DNA of 64,000 nt from Amycolatopsis benzoatilytica AK 16/65 (GTDB taxonomy: Bacteria; Actinomycetota; Actinomycetes; Mycobacteriales; Pseudonocardiaceae): positions 4,275,795-4,339,794 of the forward strand of contig NZ_KB912942.1 of NCBI RefSeq assembly GCF_000383915.1, written 5' to 3'. Of the stretch, positions 1 through 7,815 are shown piece by piece. Within the stretch, counting starts at the first letter, position 1. Each line of letters starts with the position of its first letter. The notes beneath the pieces were generated by a model. It saw only the letters and a program-made list of their open reading frames with translations. It made no database searches and was not told the origin of the DNA. The position numbers and the translations under genes were made by a program.

Positions 1-624
1 TCGCGCGGGCCTTGACGCACCCGGCGCAGGCGCAATTCCACTGCGGATAACCGCCGCCCGCCGCGGCTCCGAGGCAATGAATCAACATCCGTCAACGCCG
101 GCCGCGGAGTACGGGAGGCACTTCGGCCACCGTGGAATCCGGCATTTTGCGCCTCATAACGTCCTCCCGCACTGTCGACCGGTGACAACGGCCGGACGAA
201 CAGGCGCCGTTGCCCGCCGAGGTTCAGCCGGCGCGATTATCCGGTATCGTCGCGGCTGAACTCGGCTATTCTTCGGAAAGCTTCTTCGCTCGTATCGGGG
301 CGTGGCAACCGCTCGGGCACGACCGGAGCCGAATCACGGACGAACGGCGGCCGCGCCGCGACGAGCGGGAAACCGTGCACACCGGTGCCGGCGAGAGCCG
401 GGAAGTGCGTGTGACCAGCGAATCCTCCACGCTCGCCGCACCCGCTGGCCGAGGTCTGTCCCGCCGCGGAGGCACCGAGCACCGCGCCGGGACGGCCCAC
501 GGTTATTGATTGTTCCTATCGGGGGATTGTTTTTTCTCATGCGGCGTGGTGTTGCCGGGTTCCGGCGGCCGGGCGATGGTTGGTGACCTGTCTCGTTTTC
601 CCTTTCTACGGTGAGGAGTTTGTC
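1..624. other. Left-edge non-coding stretch
   Basis: No reading frame here has protein-like composition or a start with a convincing ribosome binding site; the short open frames are arginine-rich frame shadows of GC-rich DNA. A T-rich stretch around 508-540 is the only local drop in GC and could hold the end of an upstream transcript or the promoter of the hexulose-phosphate synthase gene, but no clear -35/-10 pair or hairpin is seen. The usual partner of that gene, hexulose-phosphate isomerase, is not in this stretch. Confidence 0.5.
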
Positions 625-1251
625 GTGCGGTTGCAGGTTGCGTTGGATGTGCTGGATTTGGGTTCGGCGTTGGCGTTGGCGCGTCAGGTGGCGGGGGAGG
701 TGGATATTTTGGAGCTGGGGACGCCGTTGGTGAAGTCGGCGGGGATTTCGGCGGTGACGGCGGTGAAGGCGGCGCATCCGGACAAGCTGGTGTTCGTGGA
801 TTTGAAGACGGCGGACGCGGGGGAGCTGGAGGCGACGCTGGCGTTCGAGGCGGGGGCGGATCTGGTGACGGTGATGGGGGCGGCGGACGACGACACGGTG
901 CGGGGGGCGGTGGCGGCGGGGCGCAAGTACGGCAAGGAGGTGGTCGCGGACATGATCGCGGTGACCGAGGGCCGGGTGGCGCGGATTCGGGAGGTGGCGA
1001 AGCTGGGGGTGTCGTTCGTGGAGATCCATGCGGGTCTGGACGAGCAGGCGCGTCCGGGTTATTCGATCGACACGCTGCTGGCGGACGGGCGCGAGGCCGG
1101 GGTGGCGTTCTCGATCGCGGGCGGGGTGAAGGCGGCGACGATCGGGCTGGTCAAGGACGCGGGTGCGGCGGTGGCGGTGGTCGGGGGCGGGATCTACAAC
1201 GCCGCCGATCCGGCAGCCGCCGCGCGTGAGCTGCGCCAGCTCGCCGCCTGA
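625..1251 (+). CDS. hxlA: 3-hexulose-6-phosphate synthase
   Basis: This enzyme condenses formaldehyde with ribulose 5-phosphate to D-arabino-3-hexulose 6-phosphate, the entry step of the ribulose monophosphate pathway, used for formaldehyde assimilation or detoxification in the cytosol. The 208-residue length fits the family (about 210). The N-terminal ALDVLDL strand, the VDLKTAD motif (the D-x-K-x-x-D metal/substrate signature shared with OMP decarboxylase-fold enzymes) and the C-terminal phosphate-binding GGV/GGGIY segments are all visible. I chose GTG at 625 because GAGGAG lies 6 bases upstream; the frame is open further upstream but without such a site. The first half uses mostly G-ending codons (GCG, GTG, GGG, TTG) while its neighbours use C-ending codons, which may mean separate ancestry. 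The isomerase that normally follows (HxlB) is absent; the next gene is an unknown small protein. Confidence 0.9.
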   Translation: MRLQVALDVLDLGSALALARQVAGEVDILELGTPLVKSAGISAVTAVKAAHPDKLVFVDLKTADAGELEATLAFEAGADLVTVMGAADDDTVRGAVAAGRKYGKEVVADMIAVTEGRVARIREVAKLGVSFVEIHAGLDEQARPGYSIDTLLADGREAGVAFSIAGGVKAATIGLVKDAGAAVAVVGGGIYNAADPAAAARELRQLAA

Positions 1252-1287
1252 CCCACCCGCCCGATCAACGAAGAGAAGGGAGTCGGC

Positions 1288-1557
1288 GTGGAAGTCCAGA
1301 ACTCAGCCGCGAGCAGCAGCTACGGCTCGTTGATGCTCCAGGCCGCCGGAGTGCTGCGGCTGCGCTACGTGAAATGCCGGCTGGACACCAGCTTGTCTCC
1401 GGACGCGGCGGCCGAGCTGGCCTCCGTCTTCGAGGGGATCGCCCAGGGGGAGCCCGCGTTCGACCAGATCGATCCGAAGGAAGCGATCGCACTGGCCAAC
1501 CGGCTCATCGACGACGACCATCCGGAGCTTTCCCACCTGTGGCCCAAGGCCCGGTAA
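1288..1557 (+). CDS. Small hypothetical protein
   Basis: An 89-residue cytosolic protein that I do not recognise. It has a GTG start at 1288 behind GAGAAGGGA, 36 bases after hxlA and 41 bases before the transporter gene, so it is probably in one transcript with them. Composition is normal for a folded helical protein: a Ser/Ala-rich N-terminus, then SLSPDAAAELASVFEGIAQG and DPKEAIALANRLIDD helices. There is no signal peptide, membrane segment or metal-binding motif. It sits where hexulose-phosphate isomerase would be expected but is far too short (that family is about 185-200 residues) and lacks a SIS-domain signature. Confidence 0.7.
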   Translation: MEVQNSAASSSYGSLMLQAAGVLRLRYVKCRLDTSLSPDAAAELASVFEGIAQGEPAFDQIDPKEAIALANRLIDDDHPELSHLWPKAR

Positions 1558-1598
1558 CCCCGTCCACGGATCATTCGCAACTCAACGAGGAGTACACG

Positions 1599-2213
1599 AT
1601 GACGACTGCCGAAGCCACCGAAGCGCCCGCGCGCACCATTCCCGAGGGCGATCCCGCTCTGATCGGCGTGCCGACCTTCATCGTCGGCGCCACCGCGCTC
1701 GGCCTGGTGCTGACCGGTTATGTGCCGGCCAGCGCCGTAGGGGCCTCGATCGCGATCATCCTGCCCGCCACCGGACTCGGCCAGCTCGTCGCCGCGGTAT
1801 GGGCCGCGGCGCTGGGCCAGAGCGCCGTCGCCTCCGTGTTCGGCATCTTCGCCGGGTTCTGGCTCAGCTACGCGGTACTGGTACTCGGCCTGACCCACAA
1901 CTGGCTCGGCATCTCCGCCGACGCCGCGGTGTCCACCCAGGGGCTGTTCCTGACCGCCTGGCTGGTCATGATCGTCCTGCTGACCCTGGCCAGCCTGCGG
2001 CTGCCCGCCGCGTTCACCCTGCTCTTCGCGCTGATCGACCTCGCGCTCGCGCTCGTGCTGTTCGGCACCGTGAACGGCTCCGCGGGCCTGACCACCGTGG
2101 GCGGCTACGTCGTGTTCGCGTTCACCGCGGTCGGCGTGTACCTCTTCCTCGGTGCGATGTCCGCCGCGACCGGCGGGCGCCCGCTGCCGCTGGGCCGACC
2201 AGTACTGAGCTGA
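1599..2213 (+). CDS. GPR1/FUN34/YaaH-family acetate transporter
   Basis: A 204-residue inner-membrane protein with six hydrophobic segments, the layout of the AceTr (SatP/Gpr1/Fun34) family of acetate/succinate permeases. The family N-terminal motif, usually N-P-A-P-L-G, appears as DPALIGVPTF after a short polar tail, so the leading Asn is replaced by Asp. The remaining helices are rich in Ala, Leu, Gly and Val with a conserved central FWLSYAVL-type segment. The start is ATG 1599, behind AACGAGGAG. It lies 41 bases after the small unknown gene and is followed by a perfect hairpin, which suggests the hxlA transcript ends here. Substrate is not proven; formate or acetate uptake alongside C1 metabolism is inference. 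Confidence 0.8.
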   Translation: MTTAEATEAPARTIPEGDPALIGVPTFIVGATALGLVLTGYVPASAVGASIAIILPATGLGQLVAAVWAAALGQSAVASVFGIFAGFWLSYAVLVLGLTHNWLGISADAAVSTQGLFLTAWLVMIVLLTLASLRLPAAFTLLFALIDLALALVLFGTVNGSAGLTTVGGYVVFAFTAVGVYLFLGAMSAATGGRPLPLGRPVLS

Positions 2214-2217
2214 CCGG

Positions 2218-2245
2218 GACGGGGCGGCCCTCCGGCCGCCCCGTC
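2218..2245 (+). terminator. Hairpin terminator after the acetate-type transporter
   Basis: A perfect 12-bp stem (GACGGGGCGGCC pairing with GGCCGCCCCGTC) closes a CTCC loop just after the transporter stop codon. No long T-run follows, as is common for terminators in high-GC actinobacteria. Confidence 0.75.
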
Positions 2246-2273
2246 TTCGCGTGTACCGCAAAGGAGTTGATCT

Positions 2274-3476
2274 GTGACCTCGCCGACCTTCGTCATCATC
2301 GGGGCTGGACTGGCCGGGGCAAAAGGGGCGGAAGCGTTACGGGACAAGGGATTCGACGGGCGAATTGTCCTGGTCGGAGACGAGGAGCACCTGCCCTACG
2401 AACGGCCGCCGCTGTCGAAGGACTACCTGGCCGGCAACATCGCCCGCGACAGCCTGTATGTCCACGACGCGACCTGGTATGCCGAGCAGAACATCGAGCT
2501 GCGCACAGGAGTCCGCGCGACCGGCCTCGATCGGGCGGCGCACCAGGTGAAACTCTCCGACGGGACCAGCCTCGGCTACGCGAAGCTGCTTCTGGCCACC
2601 GGTGCCAGCCCACGCAGGCTGCCCGGCGCCAACGGGGTCCACTACCTGCGCCGCGTTGAAGATTCCGATTGGCTCAAGGGCCTGTTCACGACCGCCAGCA
2701 GCCTGGTCGTGATCGGTGCCGGCTGGATCGGGCTGGAGACCGCGGCCGCCGCCCGCCACGCCGGGCTCGACGTGACCGTGGTCGAGGCGCTCCCCCAGCC
2801 GCTGCTGCCCGCGCTCGGCCGCGAAGTCGCCGCTGTCTTCGCCGACCTGCACCTGCAGCACGGCGTCGATCTGCACCTCGGCGTCCAGGTCGACCAGGTC
2901 GAGCGAGGCAAGCGCGTGAAGCTCGCCGACGGCACTGTGCTCGAGGCCGACGCGGTCGTCGCCGGGATCGGCGCTCAGCCCAACACCGGCCTCGCGTGGG
3001 GGTGCGGGTTGCGAGCCGACAACGGGCTGCTGGTCGACGCGAGCCTGCGCACCAGCGACCCGGACATCTTCGCCGCCGGGGACGTGGCCAACGCCTACCA
3101 CCCGCTACTGGGCCGCCACCTGCGAGTGGAGCACTGGGCGAACGCGCTCAACCAGCCCGAGGTCGCCGCCGCCGGCATGCTCGGCAAGAACGATGTCTAC
3201 GACGAGCTGCCGTACTTCTACACCGACCAGTACGACCTGGGCATGGAGTTTCTCGGCACGGTCGAGGGCTACGACCGCGTCGTGTTCCGCGGCGACGTGC
3301 CCGGCCGCGAGTTCATCGCCTTCTGGCTCAAGGACAATCGCGTCCTCGCCGGGATGAACGTCAACGTCTGGGAAGTCACTGAGCCGGTCAAGGCGCTCAT
3401 CCACTCCCGCCGCCCGATCGATCCGGCTCGCCTCGCCGACCCGGAGGTGCCGCTCGACCGCATCGCGACTCACTGA
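2274..3476 (+). CDS. FAD/NAD(P)-dependent ferredoxin reductase-like oxidoreductase
   Basis: A 400-residue flavoprotein of the rubredoxin/ferredoxin reductase (BphA4/AlkT-like) family, which passes electrons from NAD(P)H through FAD to a small iron-sulfur protein. Visible features are the N-terminal FAD-binding GAGLAGAKGAE, the LPYERPPLSKDYL segment typical of this family, an ATG motif (LLLATGASPRRLPG), a second Rossmann NAD(P)-binding motif (VIGAGWIGLETAAAARHAG), and the C-terminal FAD-contact IFAAGDVAN. The start is GTG 2274 behind AAAGGAG. No ferredoxin or oxygenase gene is adjacent, so its partner is unknown. It is followed by a bidirectional hairpin and then by convergent formaldehyde genes. 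Confidence 0.85.
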   Translation: MTSPTFVIIGAGLAGAKGAEALRDKGFDGRIVLVGDEEHLPYERPPLSKDYLAGNIARDSLYVHDATWYAEQNIELRTGVRATGLDRAAHQVKLSDGTSLGYAKLLLATGASPRRLPGANGVHYLRRVEDSDWLKGLFTTASSLVVIGAGWIGLETAAAARHAGLDVTVVEALPQPLLPALGREVAAVFADLHLQHGVDLHLGVQVDQVERGKRVKLADGTVLEADAVVAGIGAQPNTGLAWGCGLRADNGLLVDASLRTSDPDIFAAGDVANAYHPLLGRHLRVEHWANALNQPEVAAAGMLGKNDVYDELPYFYTDQYDLGMEFLGTVEGYDRVVFRGDVPGREFIAFWLKDNRVLAGMNVNVWEVTEPVKALIHSRRPIDPARLADPEVPLDRIATH

Positions 3477-3486
3477 GAGCGCGCGA

Positions 3487-3519
3487 GCCGGGCACCGTCC
3501 GCTTCGGACAGTGCCCGGC
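3487..3519. terminator. Bidirectional hairpin between convergent genes
   Basis: GCCGGGCAC pairs with GTGCCCGGC, then a single C/A mismatch, then GTCCG pairs with CGGAC around a CTT loop. It lies 11 bases past the oxidoreductase stop and 12 bases past the stop of the convergent MBL-fold gene, so it can end both transcripts. Confidence 0.75.
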
Positions 3520-3531
3520 CTGCTGCTGTCC

Positions 3532-4161
3532 TCAGTGCCCGCGGGCGATCCATTCCGACAGGTGCGGCGCCTCGTCGCCGATCGTCGTGGCATCGCCGTG
3601 TCCGGTGTGGACTTTCGTGTCGCCGGGCAGGGCGAGCAGCCGGTCCCGGATCGAGGAGATGATCGTCGGGAAGTCCGAAAAGGACCGTCCGGTCGCGCCG
3701 GGACCGCCGGAGAACAGCGTGTCGCCGGAGAACAGGGCACCGGCTTCGGGCAGGTGCAAGCAGATCGAGCCGGGCGAATGGCCCGGGGTGTGCACGACCC
3801 GCAGCTCCGTGCCCGCGACCGCGATCCGCTCGCCGTCCTGCATGGACCAGAACTTCTGCTCGGGGTGGGTGAGCTCCCACAGCGCCTGGTCGCCGGGGTG
3901 CAGCAGCACCGGGGCGTGCAGGCTCGCGCCGAGCGCGGGCGCGACCGTGACGTGGTCGTTGTGCCCGTGCGTGCAGACGACCGCCACCACGTTGCGACCG
4001 TTGACGGCCTCGGTGATCGGCTTCTCGTCGTGGGCGGCGTCCACGATCACGACTTCTTCGTCATCGCCGATCAGCCAGATGTTGTTGTCCACCTCCCAGC
4101 TGCCGCCGTCGAGTGCGAAAACACCCGAGGTGACGACACGCTCGATGCGCAGGCTGCTCAC
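3532..4161 (-). CDS. MBL-fold hydrolase linked to MscR
   Basis: A 209-residue metallo-beta-lactamase-fold hydrolase. The zinc-binding THGHNDHV (HxHxDH), a [10 protein letters not shown] histidine region, FSGDTLF (Asp ligand) and a C-terminal TGHGD are all present, so both metal sites look intact. The GTG start at 4161 overlaps the stop of the formaldehyde dehydrogenase gene as GTGA, so the two are translationally coupled. In M. tuberculosis the mscR gene (Rv2259) is likewise followed by an MBL-fold gene (Rv2260). Such partners are thought to act on the mycothiol thioester product (S-formylmycothiol hydrolysis), by analogy with glyoxalase II; that role is inference here. Confidence 0.88.
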   Translation of the reverse strand: MSSLRIERVVTSGVFALDGGSWEVDNNIWLIGDDEEVVIVDAAHDEKPITEAVNGRNVVAVVCTHGHNDHVTVAPALGASLHAPVLLHPGDQALWELTHPEQKFWSMQDGERIAVAGTELRVVHTPGHSPGSICLHLPEAGALFSGDTLFSGGPGATGRSFSDFPTIISSIRDRLLALPGDTKVHTGHGDATTIGDEAPHLSEWIARGH

Positions 4162-5243
4162 CAGACCACCACCGACCGCAGCACGTCGCCGGCGTGCATC
4201 GCGTGAAACGCCTTCTCCACGTCGGCGAGACCGATGCGTTCGGAGACGAACTTCTCGAGCGGCAGCCGGCCCTGCTGGTGCAGGTCGATCAGCATCGGGA
4301 AGTCCCGCTCCGGCAGGCAGTCGCCGTACCAGGACGATTTCAGCGCCCCGCCGCGGGAGAAGAAGTCGATCAGCGGCATCTCCAGGCGCAGGTCCGGCGT
4401 GGGCACGCCGACCAGGACGACCGTGCCGGCGAGGTCGCGGGCGTAAAACGCTTGCTTCCACGTCTCCGGACGGCCGACCGCGTCGATGACGACGTCCGCG
4501 CCGAATCCGCCGGTCAGTTCCCGCACCGCCGCGACCGAGTCGGTCTCCGACGCGTTGACGGTGTGCGTGGCGCCGAGGTCACGCGCCCATTCGAGCTTCC
4601 GCTCGTCCCGGTCCACCGCGATGATCGTGGTCGCTCCCGCGAGCCGGGCGCCCGCGATCGCCGCGTCCCCGACTCCCCCGCAGCCGATCACCGCGACCGA
4701 GTCGCCGCGGCCGACCGCGCCGGTGTTCACCGCGGCGCCGAGGCCCGCCATCACCCCGCAGCCCAGCAGACCCGCCACCGCCGGGTCCACCGACGGGTCG
4801 ACCTTGGTGCACTGTCCCGCGTGCACGAGCGTCTTGTCCGCGAACGCGCCGATGCCCAGCGCCGGGGTCAGCTCGGTGCCGTCGGCGAGCGTCATCCGCT
4901 GGGTCGCGTTGAACGTGTCGAAGCAATACTGCGGGCGCCCGCGCTTGCAGGCCCGGCACTGGCCGCAGACCGCGCGCCAGTTCAGGATGACGAAATCGCC
5001 CGGCCGCACGGAGTCGACCCCGGCGCCGACGCTTTCCACCGTGCCCGCCGCCTCGTGCCCGAGCAGGAACGGGAACTGGTCGTTGATTCCGCCCTCGCGG
5101 TAGGTCAGGTCGGTATGGCAGACCCCGCAGGCCGCCACGGCGACGACGACCTCGCCCGGCCCCGGATCGGGGATCACGATGTCCGTCAGCTCCACCGGAC
5201 TTCCCTGCGAACGGGCGATCACCCCGCGTACCTGCTGTGGCAT
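4158..5243 (-). CDS. mscR: Mycothiol-dependent formaldehyde dehydrogenase / S-nitrosomycothiol reductase
   Basis: A zinc-dependent medium-chain alcohol dehydrogenase of 361 residues that oxidises the mycothiol-formaldehyde adduct with NAD and can reduce S-nitrosomycothiol. The catalytic zinc cysteine is in CGVCHTDL, followed by the [12 protein letters not shown] motif. The structural zinc site is [15 protein letters not shown], and the NAD site is [20 protein letters not shown]. The C-terminus ([14 protein letters not shown]) is typical of class III-like enzymes. I start it at ATG 5243 behind GAAGGAAG; nine extra in-frame upstream residues lack such a site. The gene is coupled to the downstream MBL-fold hydrolase and divergent from the LuxR-type regulator, which is a candidate controller. 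With hxlA 3 kb away it makes this region look devoted to formaldehyde. Confidence 0.93.
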   Translation of the reverse strand: MPQQVRGVIARSQGSPVELTDIVIPDPGPGEVVVAVAACGVCHTDLTYREGGINDQFPFLLGHEAAGTVESVGAGVDSVRPGDFVILNWRAVCGQCRACKRGRPQYCFDTFNATQRMTLADGTELTPALGIGAFADKTLVHAGQCTKVDPSVDPAVAGLLGCGVMAGLGAAVNTGAVGRGDSVAVIGCGGVGDAAIAGARLAGATTIIAVDRDERKLEWARDLGATHTVNASETDSVAAVRELTGGFGADVVIDAVGRPETWKQAFYARDLAGTVVLVGVPTPDLRLEMPLIDFFSRGGALKSSWYGDCLPERDFPMLIDLHQQGRLPLEKFVSERIGLADVEKAFHAMHAGDVLRSVVVW

Positions 5244-5379
5244 TGTTTCTTCCTTCGTGCCGAGCGACAAGCCATGCGCCAGAGCGCATACCGCTCCCGA
5301 CGCTAGTGCCGCGCCGATCGGCCGCGACCCGGTCGTCCGGCGAGGAATTCCTGGTCTTCCGGCTAGGCGCCCGCCGAGC

Positions 5380-5385
5380 TATCCT
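5380..5385 (+). promoter_or_regulatory. Possible -10 element for a leaderless regulator transcript
   Basis: TATCCT ends 7 bases before the ATG at 5393, which would put the transcription start at or next to the start codon. No ribosome binding site precedes that ATG. No good -35 is seen. Confidence 0.4.
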
Positions 5386-5392
5386 GAGCCGG

Positions 5393-6649
5393 ATGCCTGC
5401 CGACTCCCGCGCCGCCGTCGACCTGCCCGGACTGCGCGACGTCGTCGACGGCCCGCTGCACGACATCGCCGGCCGGTTCTCCCGTTTTCTCGCCGAGACC
5501 TGGCCGCACCGAGCCCTCGTCATCTTCACCCGGGAGTGCACCGGCCGGCCTCGCAAAGTCGCCGGCGATGCGGAGGCGACGGGCAAGATCACCATCGCCG
5601 AGCTCGAAGAGCTGAAGGCAGCCGTGCCGCCCGGCTCCGCGACGACCACGACCGCGCAGCTCGGCGGCGTGGCCCGGCCGGTGTGGTCCGTGCGCGACCC
5701 CATCGGCACCCTGCTGGTACTGATCCCCCGGACGGCGCGGAAGCAGGTCCCGCGTCCGGTGCTGCTAGCCGAACTGTTCGGCATCGTCGCGACGTCCATC
5801 CGGCAGCAAGTCACGCAAGCGAGCCCGGACTACCTCACCGAGTCCCGGGCGGCGTCGAGCGAACGCGCTCGCACGATCGTCGAAATGGCCGCAACGCAGG
5901 AAAGGACTCTGGTCACTGTCCTGACTGCGTTGCGCTCGACCAAACTGGACGCCGAGGGCGCCCGAGCCGCCGCCACCGATGCCGCGTCTGCGGCGCTGGT
6001 TGCACTGCGGTCAGCCCACAAGACCGATCTGGCGCTGTCCGAAGAGCTAGTGCACACCGCCTTCGCCCGGCTGCGCCGAGAGGTACGGCAGGTTCTGCGC
6101 CACCACGACGCCGAGCTTGAGTTCGTGGAGCCGCAGACCGACGCGCGTCCGTTGTGCGGAGAACTCGCGCCCGCCGCGCGAGCCATGACCTGCACAGCGG
6201 TCCTGGCGTTCACTGCTCAGCCGACGTTGACCCGGCTGCGCGTCGCGTGGTCCTGCGACGATTCTTCGCTGCGGCTGGACATCCGCGACCACGAGTCCGG
6301 ACGTCTCGACGTCGACGCGCTGCACCTGCAACTCGACGGACGCGCGAAGGCACTCGGCGGCACCGTCGAGGTCGACGCGGTATCGGGCTGGGGAAGCCGG
6401 GTCTCGATCGTCCTCCCCCGCTCCGCCGCTCGGGACAGCACGGACACCACCGACCTCTCGCAACTCAACCGCCGCGAACTGGAAGTACTGCGCCACCTCG
6501 CACAAGGACTGCGCAACAAGGCGATCGCCGAGCGGCTCGACATCACGGAGAGCACCGTGAAGTTCCACGTCGCGAATGTGTTGAAGAAGCTGAAGATCGG
6601 CTCTCGAGGAGAGGCTGCGGTCCTGGCGTTGAACGCCGGGATCGCGTGA
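5393..6649 (+). CDS. LuxR-type regulator with degenerate kinase-like ATPase domain
   Basis: A 418-residue cytosolic regulator. The last 65 residues are a clear LuxR/FixJ helix-turn-helix (LNRRELEVLRHLAQGLRNKAIAERL, then ESTVKFHVANVLKKL). Before it, around residues 255-345, is a stretch like a sensor-kinase ATPase domain: a G2-type GTVEVDAVSGWGSRVSIVLP end is visible, but the usual N-box and DxGxG are not, so ATP binding is doubtful. The N-terminal 200 residues may form a GAF-like sensor followed by a helical dimerisation region (AATQERTLVTVLTALRSTK). The gene is divergent from mscR with about 150 bases between them, so it is a candidate formaldehyde, nitrosative or redox regulator. ATG 5393 has no ribosome binding site but a -10-like TATCCT just upstream. 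Confidence 0.8.
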   Translation: MPADSRAAVDLPGLRDVVDGPLHDIAGRFSRFLAETWPHRALVIFTRECTGRPRKVAGDAEATGKITIAELEELKAAVPPGSATTTTAQLGGVARPVWSVRDPIGTLLVLIPRTARKQVPRPVLLAELFGIVATSIRQQVTQASPDYLTESRAASSERARTIVEMAATQERTLVTVLTALRSTKLDAEGARAAATDAASAALVALRSAHKTDLALSEELVHTAFARLRREVRQVLRHHDAELEFVEPQTDARPLCGELAPAARAMTCTAVLAFTAQPTLTRLRVAWSCDDSSLRLDIRDHESGRLDVDALHLQLDGRAKALGGTVEVDAVSGWGSRVSIVLPRSAARDSTDTTDLSQLNRRELEVLRHLAQGLRNKAIAERLDITESTVKFHVANVLKKLKIGSRGEAAVLALNAGIA

Positions 6650-7094
6650 CTGCGTCGTCGTTTGCCGCAAGACCGTCAGCTTCGCGGGACAGATCTACGC
6701 CCCCGCCGGTCGCTTGGTCAACGCAGCCAGCGCCGCGCCGGAGACGCCGACCGAAGAAACCGTGTTCAGGACCGCGACCCGATCGCACGCGTGGCTCGCG
6801 CCTCGCCGGAGCGAAAGCCGGGAGTCAGCTCGCCCGGTGGCCGGGCACTCACGGCTGCGGCTTCGGCGGCGGCGACCTCTTCGGCGTCGTCAAGCCGCGG
6901 GGCCAGATTGGCGCGCGCCTTCCCTCCCGGACGAGCGACTCCTGCTGCTCGGTCGCAGTGATGATCAAGCGCTCATTGACGCCTGGCCATCAATCGACAC
7001 TTCAGCTGCAGCAAAATTTGCGTCACTTCGAACCGGCCCGGTCGACGCACCGGACTGCCTGATCGCTTCCGCGTCGGGATTCAGTTGTTCCGGG
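6650..7094. other. Gap with a possible transposase relic
   Basis: No intact gene is seen. Directly after the regulator stop, a plus-strand frame reads KTVSFAGQIYAPAGRLVNA, which is reminiscent of the C-terminal beta-strand segment of IS481/IS3-type transposases. The frame then runs into low-complexity sequence. It may be a short, decayed insertion-sequence fragment, but the similarity is only by eye. The rest of the stretch shows no promoter or hairpin I can support. Confidence 0.3.
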
Positions 7095-7685
7095 TCACGA
7101 GCTTGACACTGGTCCGGCTGTTCCGTGGCGGAGGCCGTCGAGGAGCAGGTCGAGCAGGCGGCCGGCCCGTTCGCGCTGGTCGGGGGCGCTGGTGACCAGC
7201 GCGATGCCGGCGAGGCTGAAGCCGACGTCGAGGGGGTCCACGTCCGGGCGCAGGAGACCGGCTTCGGCACCGGCGCGCAGCAGGGCATCGAGCGCGGCGC
7301 CGAGCTTGTCGAGGGTCTCGGCAAAGGGGTCCGCACCGGAGGCGACCGCGGCGCGCAGGGCGTCTGCCATGCCGTGCTTAGTGGCTAGGTAGTCGATGAA
7401 CCGGTCCATCCACTGGCGCAGTGCCCGGTCGGGCGGGTTGCCGGCCAGCAGCTCGACCGCGCTGTCGCAGACCCGGGCCAGCTCGTTGCGGTAGGCCGCC
7501 TCGACCAGCGCCTCACGGGTCGGGAAGTGGCGGTAGAGCGTGGCCGAGCCGACGCCCGCGGCCTTGGCAATCGCGTCGATCGCAACGTCCGCGCCCTTCT
7601 CGGAGAAGGCGCGCACGGCCGCTTCGAGGATGCGCTCCCGATTGCGGCGGGCATCGGCACGCAACACGCTCGGCTGGGTGGTCAA
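7095..7685 (-). CDS. TetR-family repressor
   Basis: A 196-residue one-component repressor. The N-terminal helix-turn-helix is textbook TetR: NRERILEAAVRAFSEKG, then IAKAAGVGSATLYRHFPTREALVEA. The C-terminal ligand-binding domain (about residues 80-190) has no motif that names an effector. The start is TTG at 7685, behind AAGGGA; no ATG or GTG is better placed. It is divergent from a short-chain dehydrogenase, and the 130-bp gap contains two related palindromes spaced three helical turns apart that are likely its operators. It probably represses both itself and the dehydrogenase. Confidence 0.87.
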   Translation of the reverse strand: MTTQPSVLRADARRNRERILEAAVRAFSEKGADVAIDAIAKAAGVGSATLYRHFPTREALVEAAYRNELARVCDSAVELLAGNPPDRALRQWMDRFIDYLATKHGMADALRAAVASGADPFAETLDKLGAALDALLRAGAEAGLLRPDVDPLDVGFSLAGIALVTSAPDQRERAGRLLDLLLDGLRHGTAGPVSSS

Positions 7686-7724
7686 GGCCGCTCCCTTCGT
7701 CGGGAACCAGTCTAGCTGGACAAA

Positions 7725-7770
7725 CGGGGAACTCCCCGATTATCGTGGACGAGAAACGGGGAACCCCCCG
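7725..7770. promoter_or_regulatory. Tandem TetR operators
   Basis: Two 14-bp sites share AAACGGGGAAC. The first, 7725-7738, is a perfect CGGGGA-AC-TCCCCG palindrome; the second, 7757-7770, is CGGGGA-AC-CCCCCG with one mismatched pair. Their centres are 32 bp apart, about three turns of the helix, so two dimers could bind the same face between the repressor and the dehydrogenase gene. Confidence 0.7.
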
Positions 7771-7815
7771 GTTACGGGTGTGCCCCGTTGCGCTTCACAG
7801 CCAGGAAGGCCCTCA

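Noticed and set aside
1288..1557. Hexulose-phosphate isomerase for the small gene after hxlA
   Set aside because: It is half the needed length and has no SIS-domain motif.
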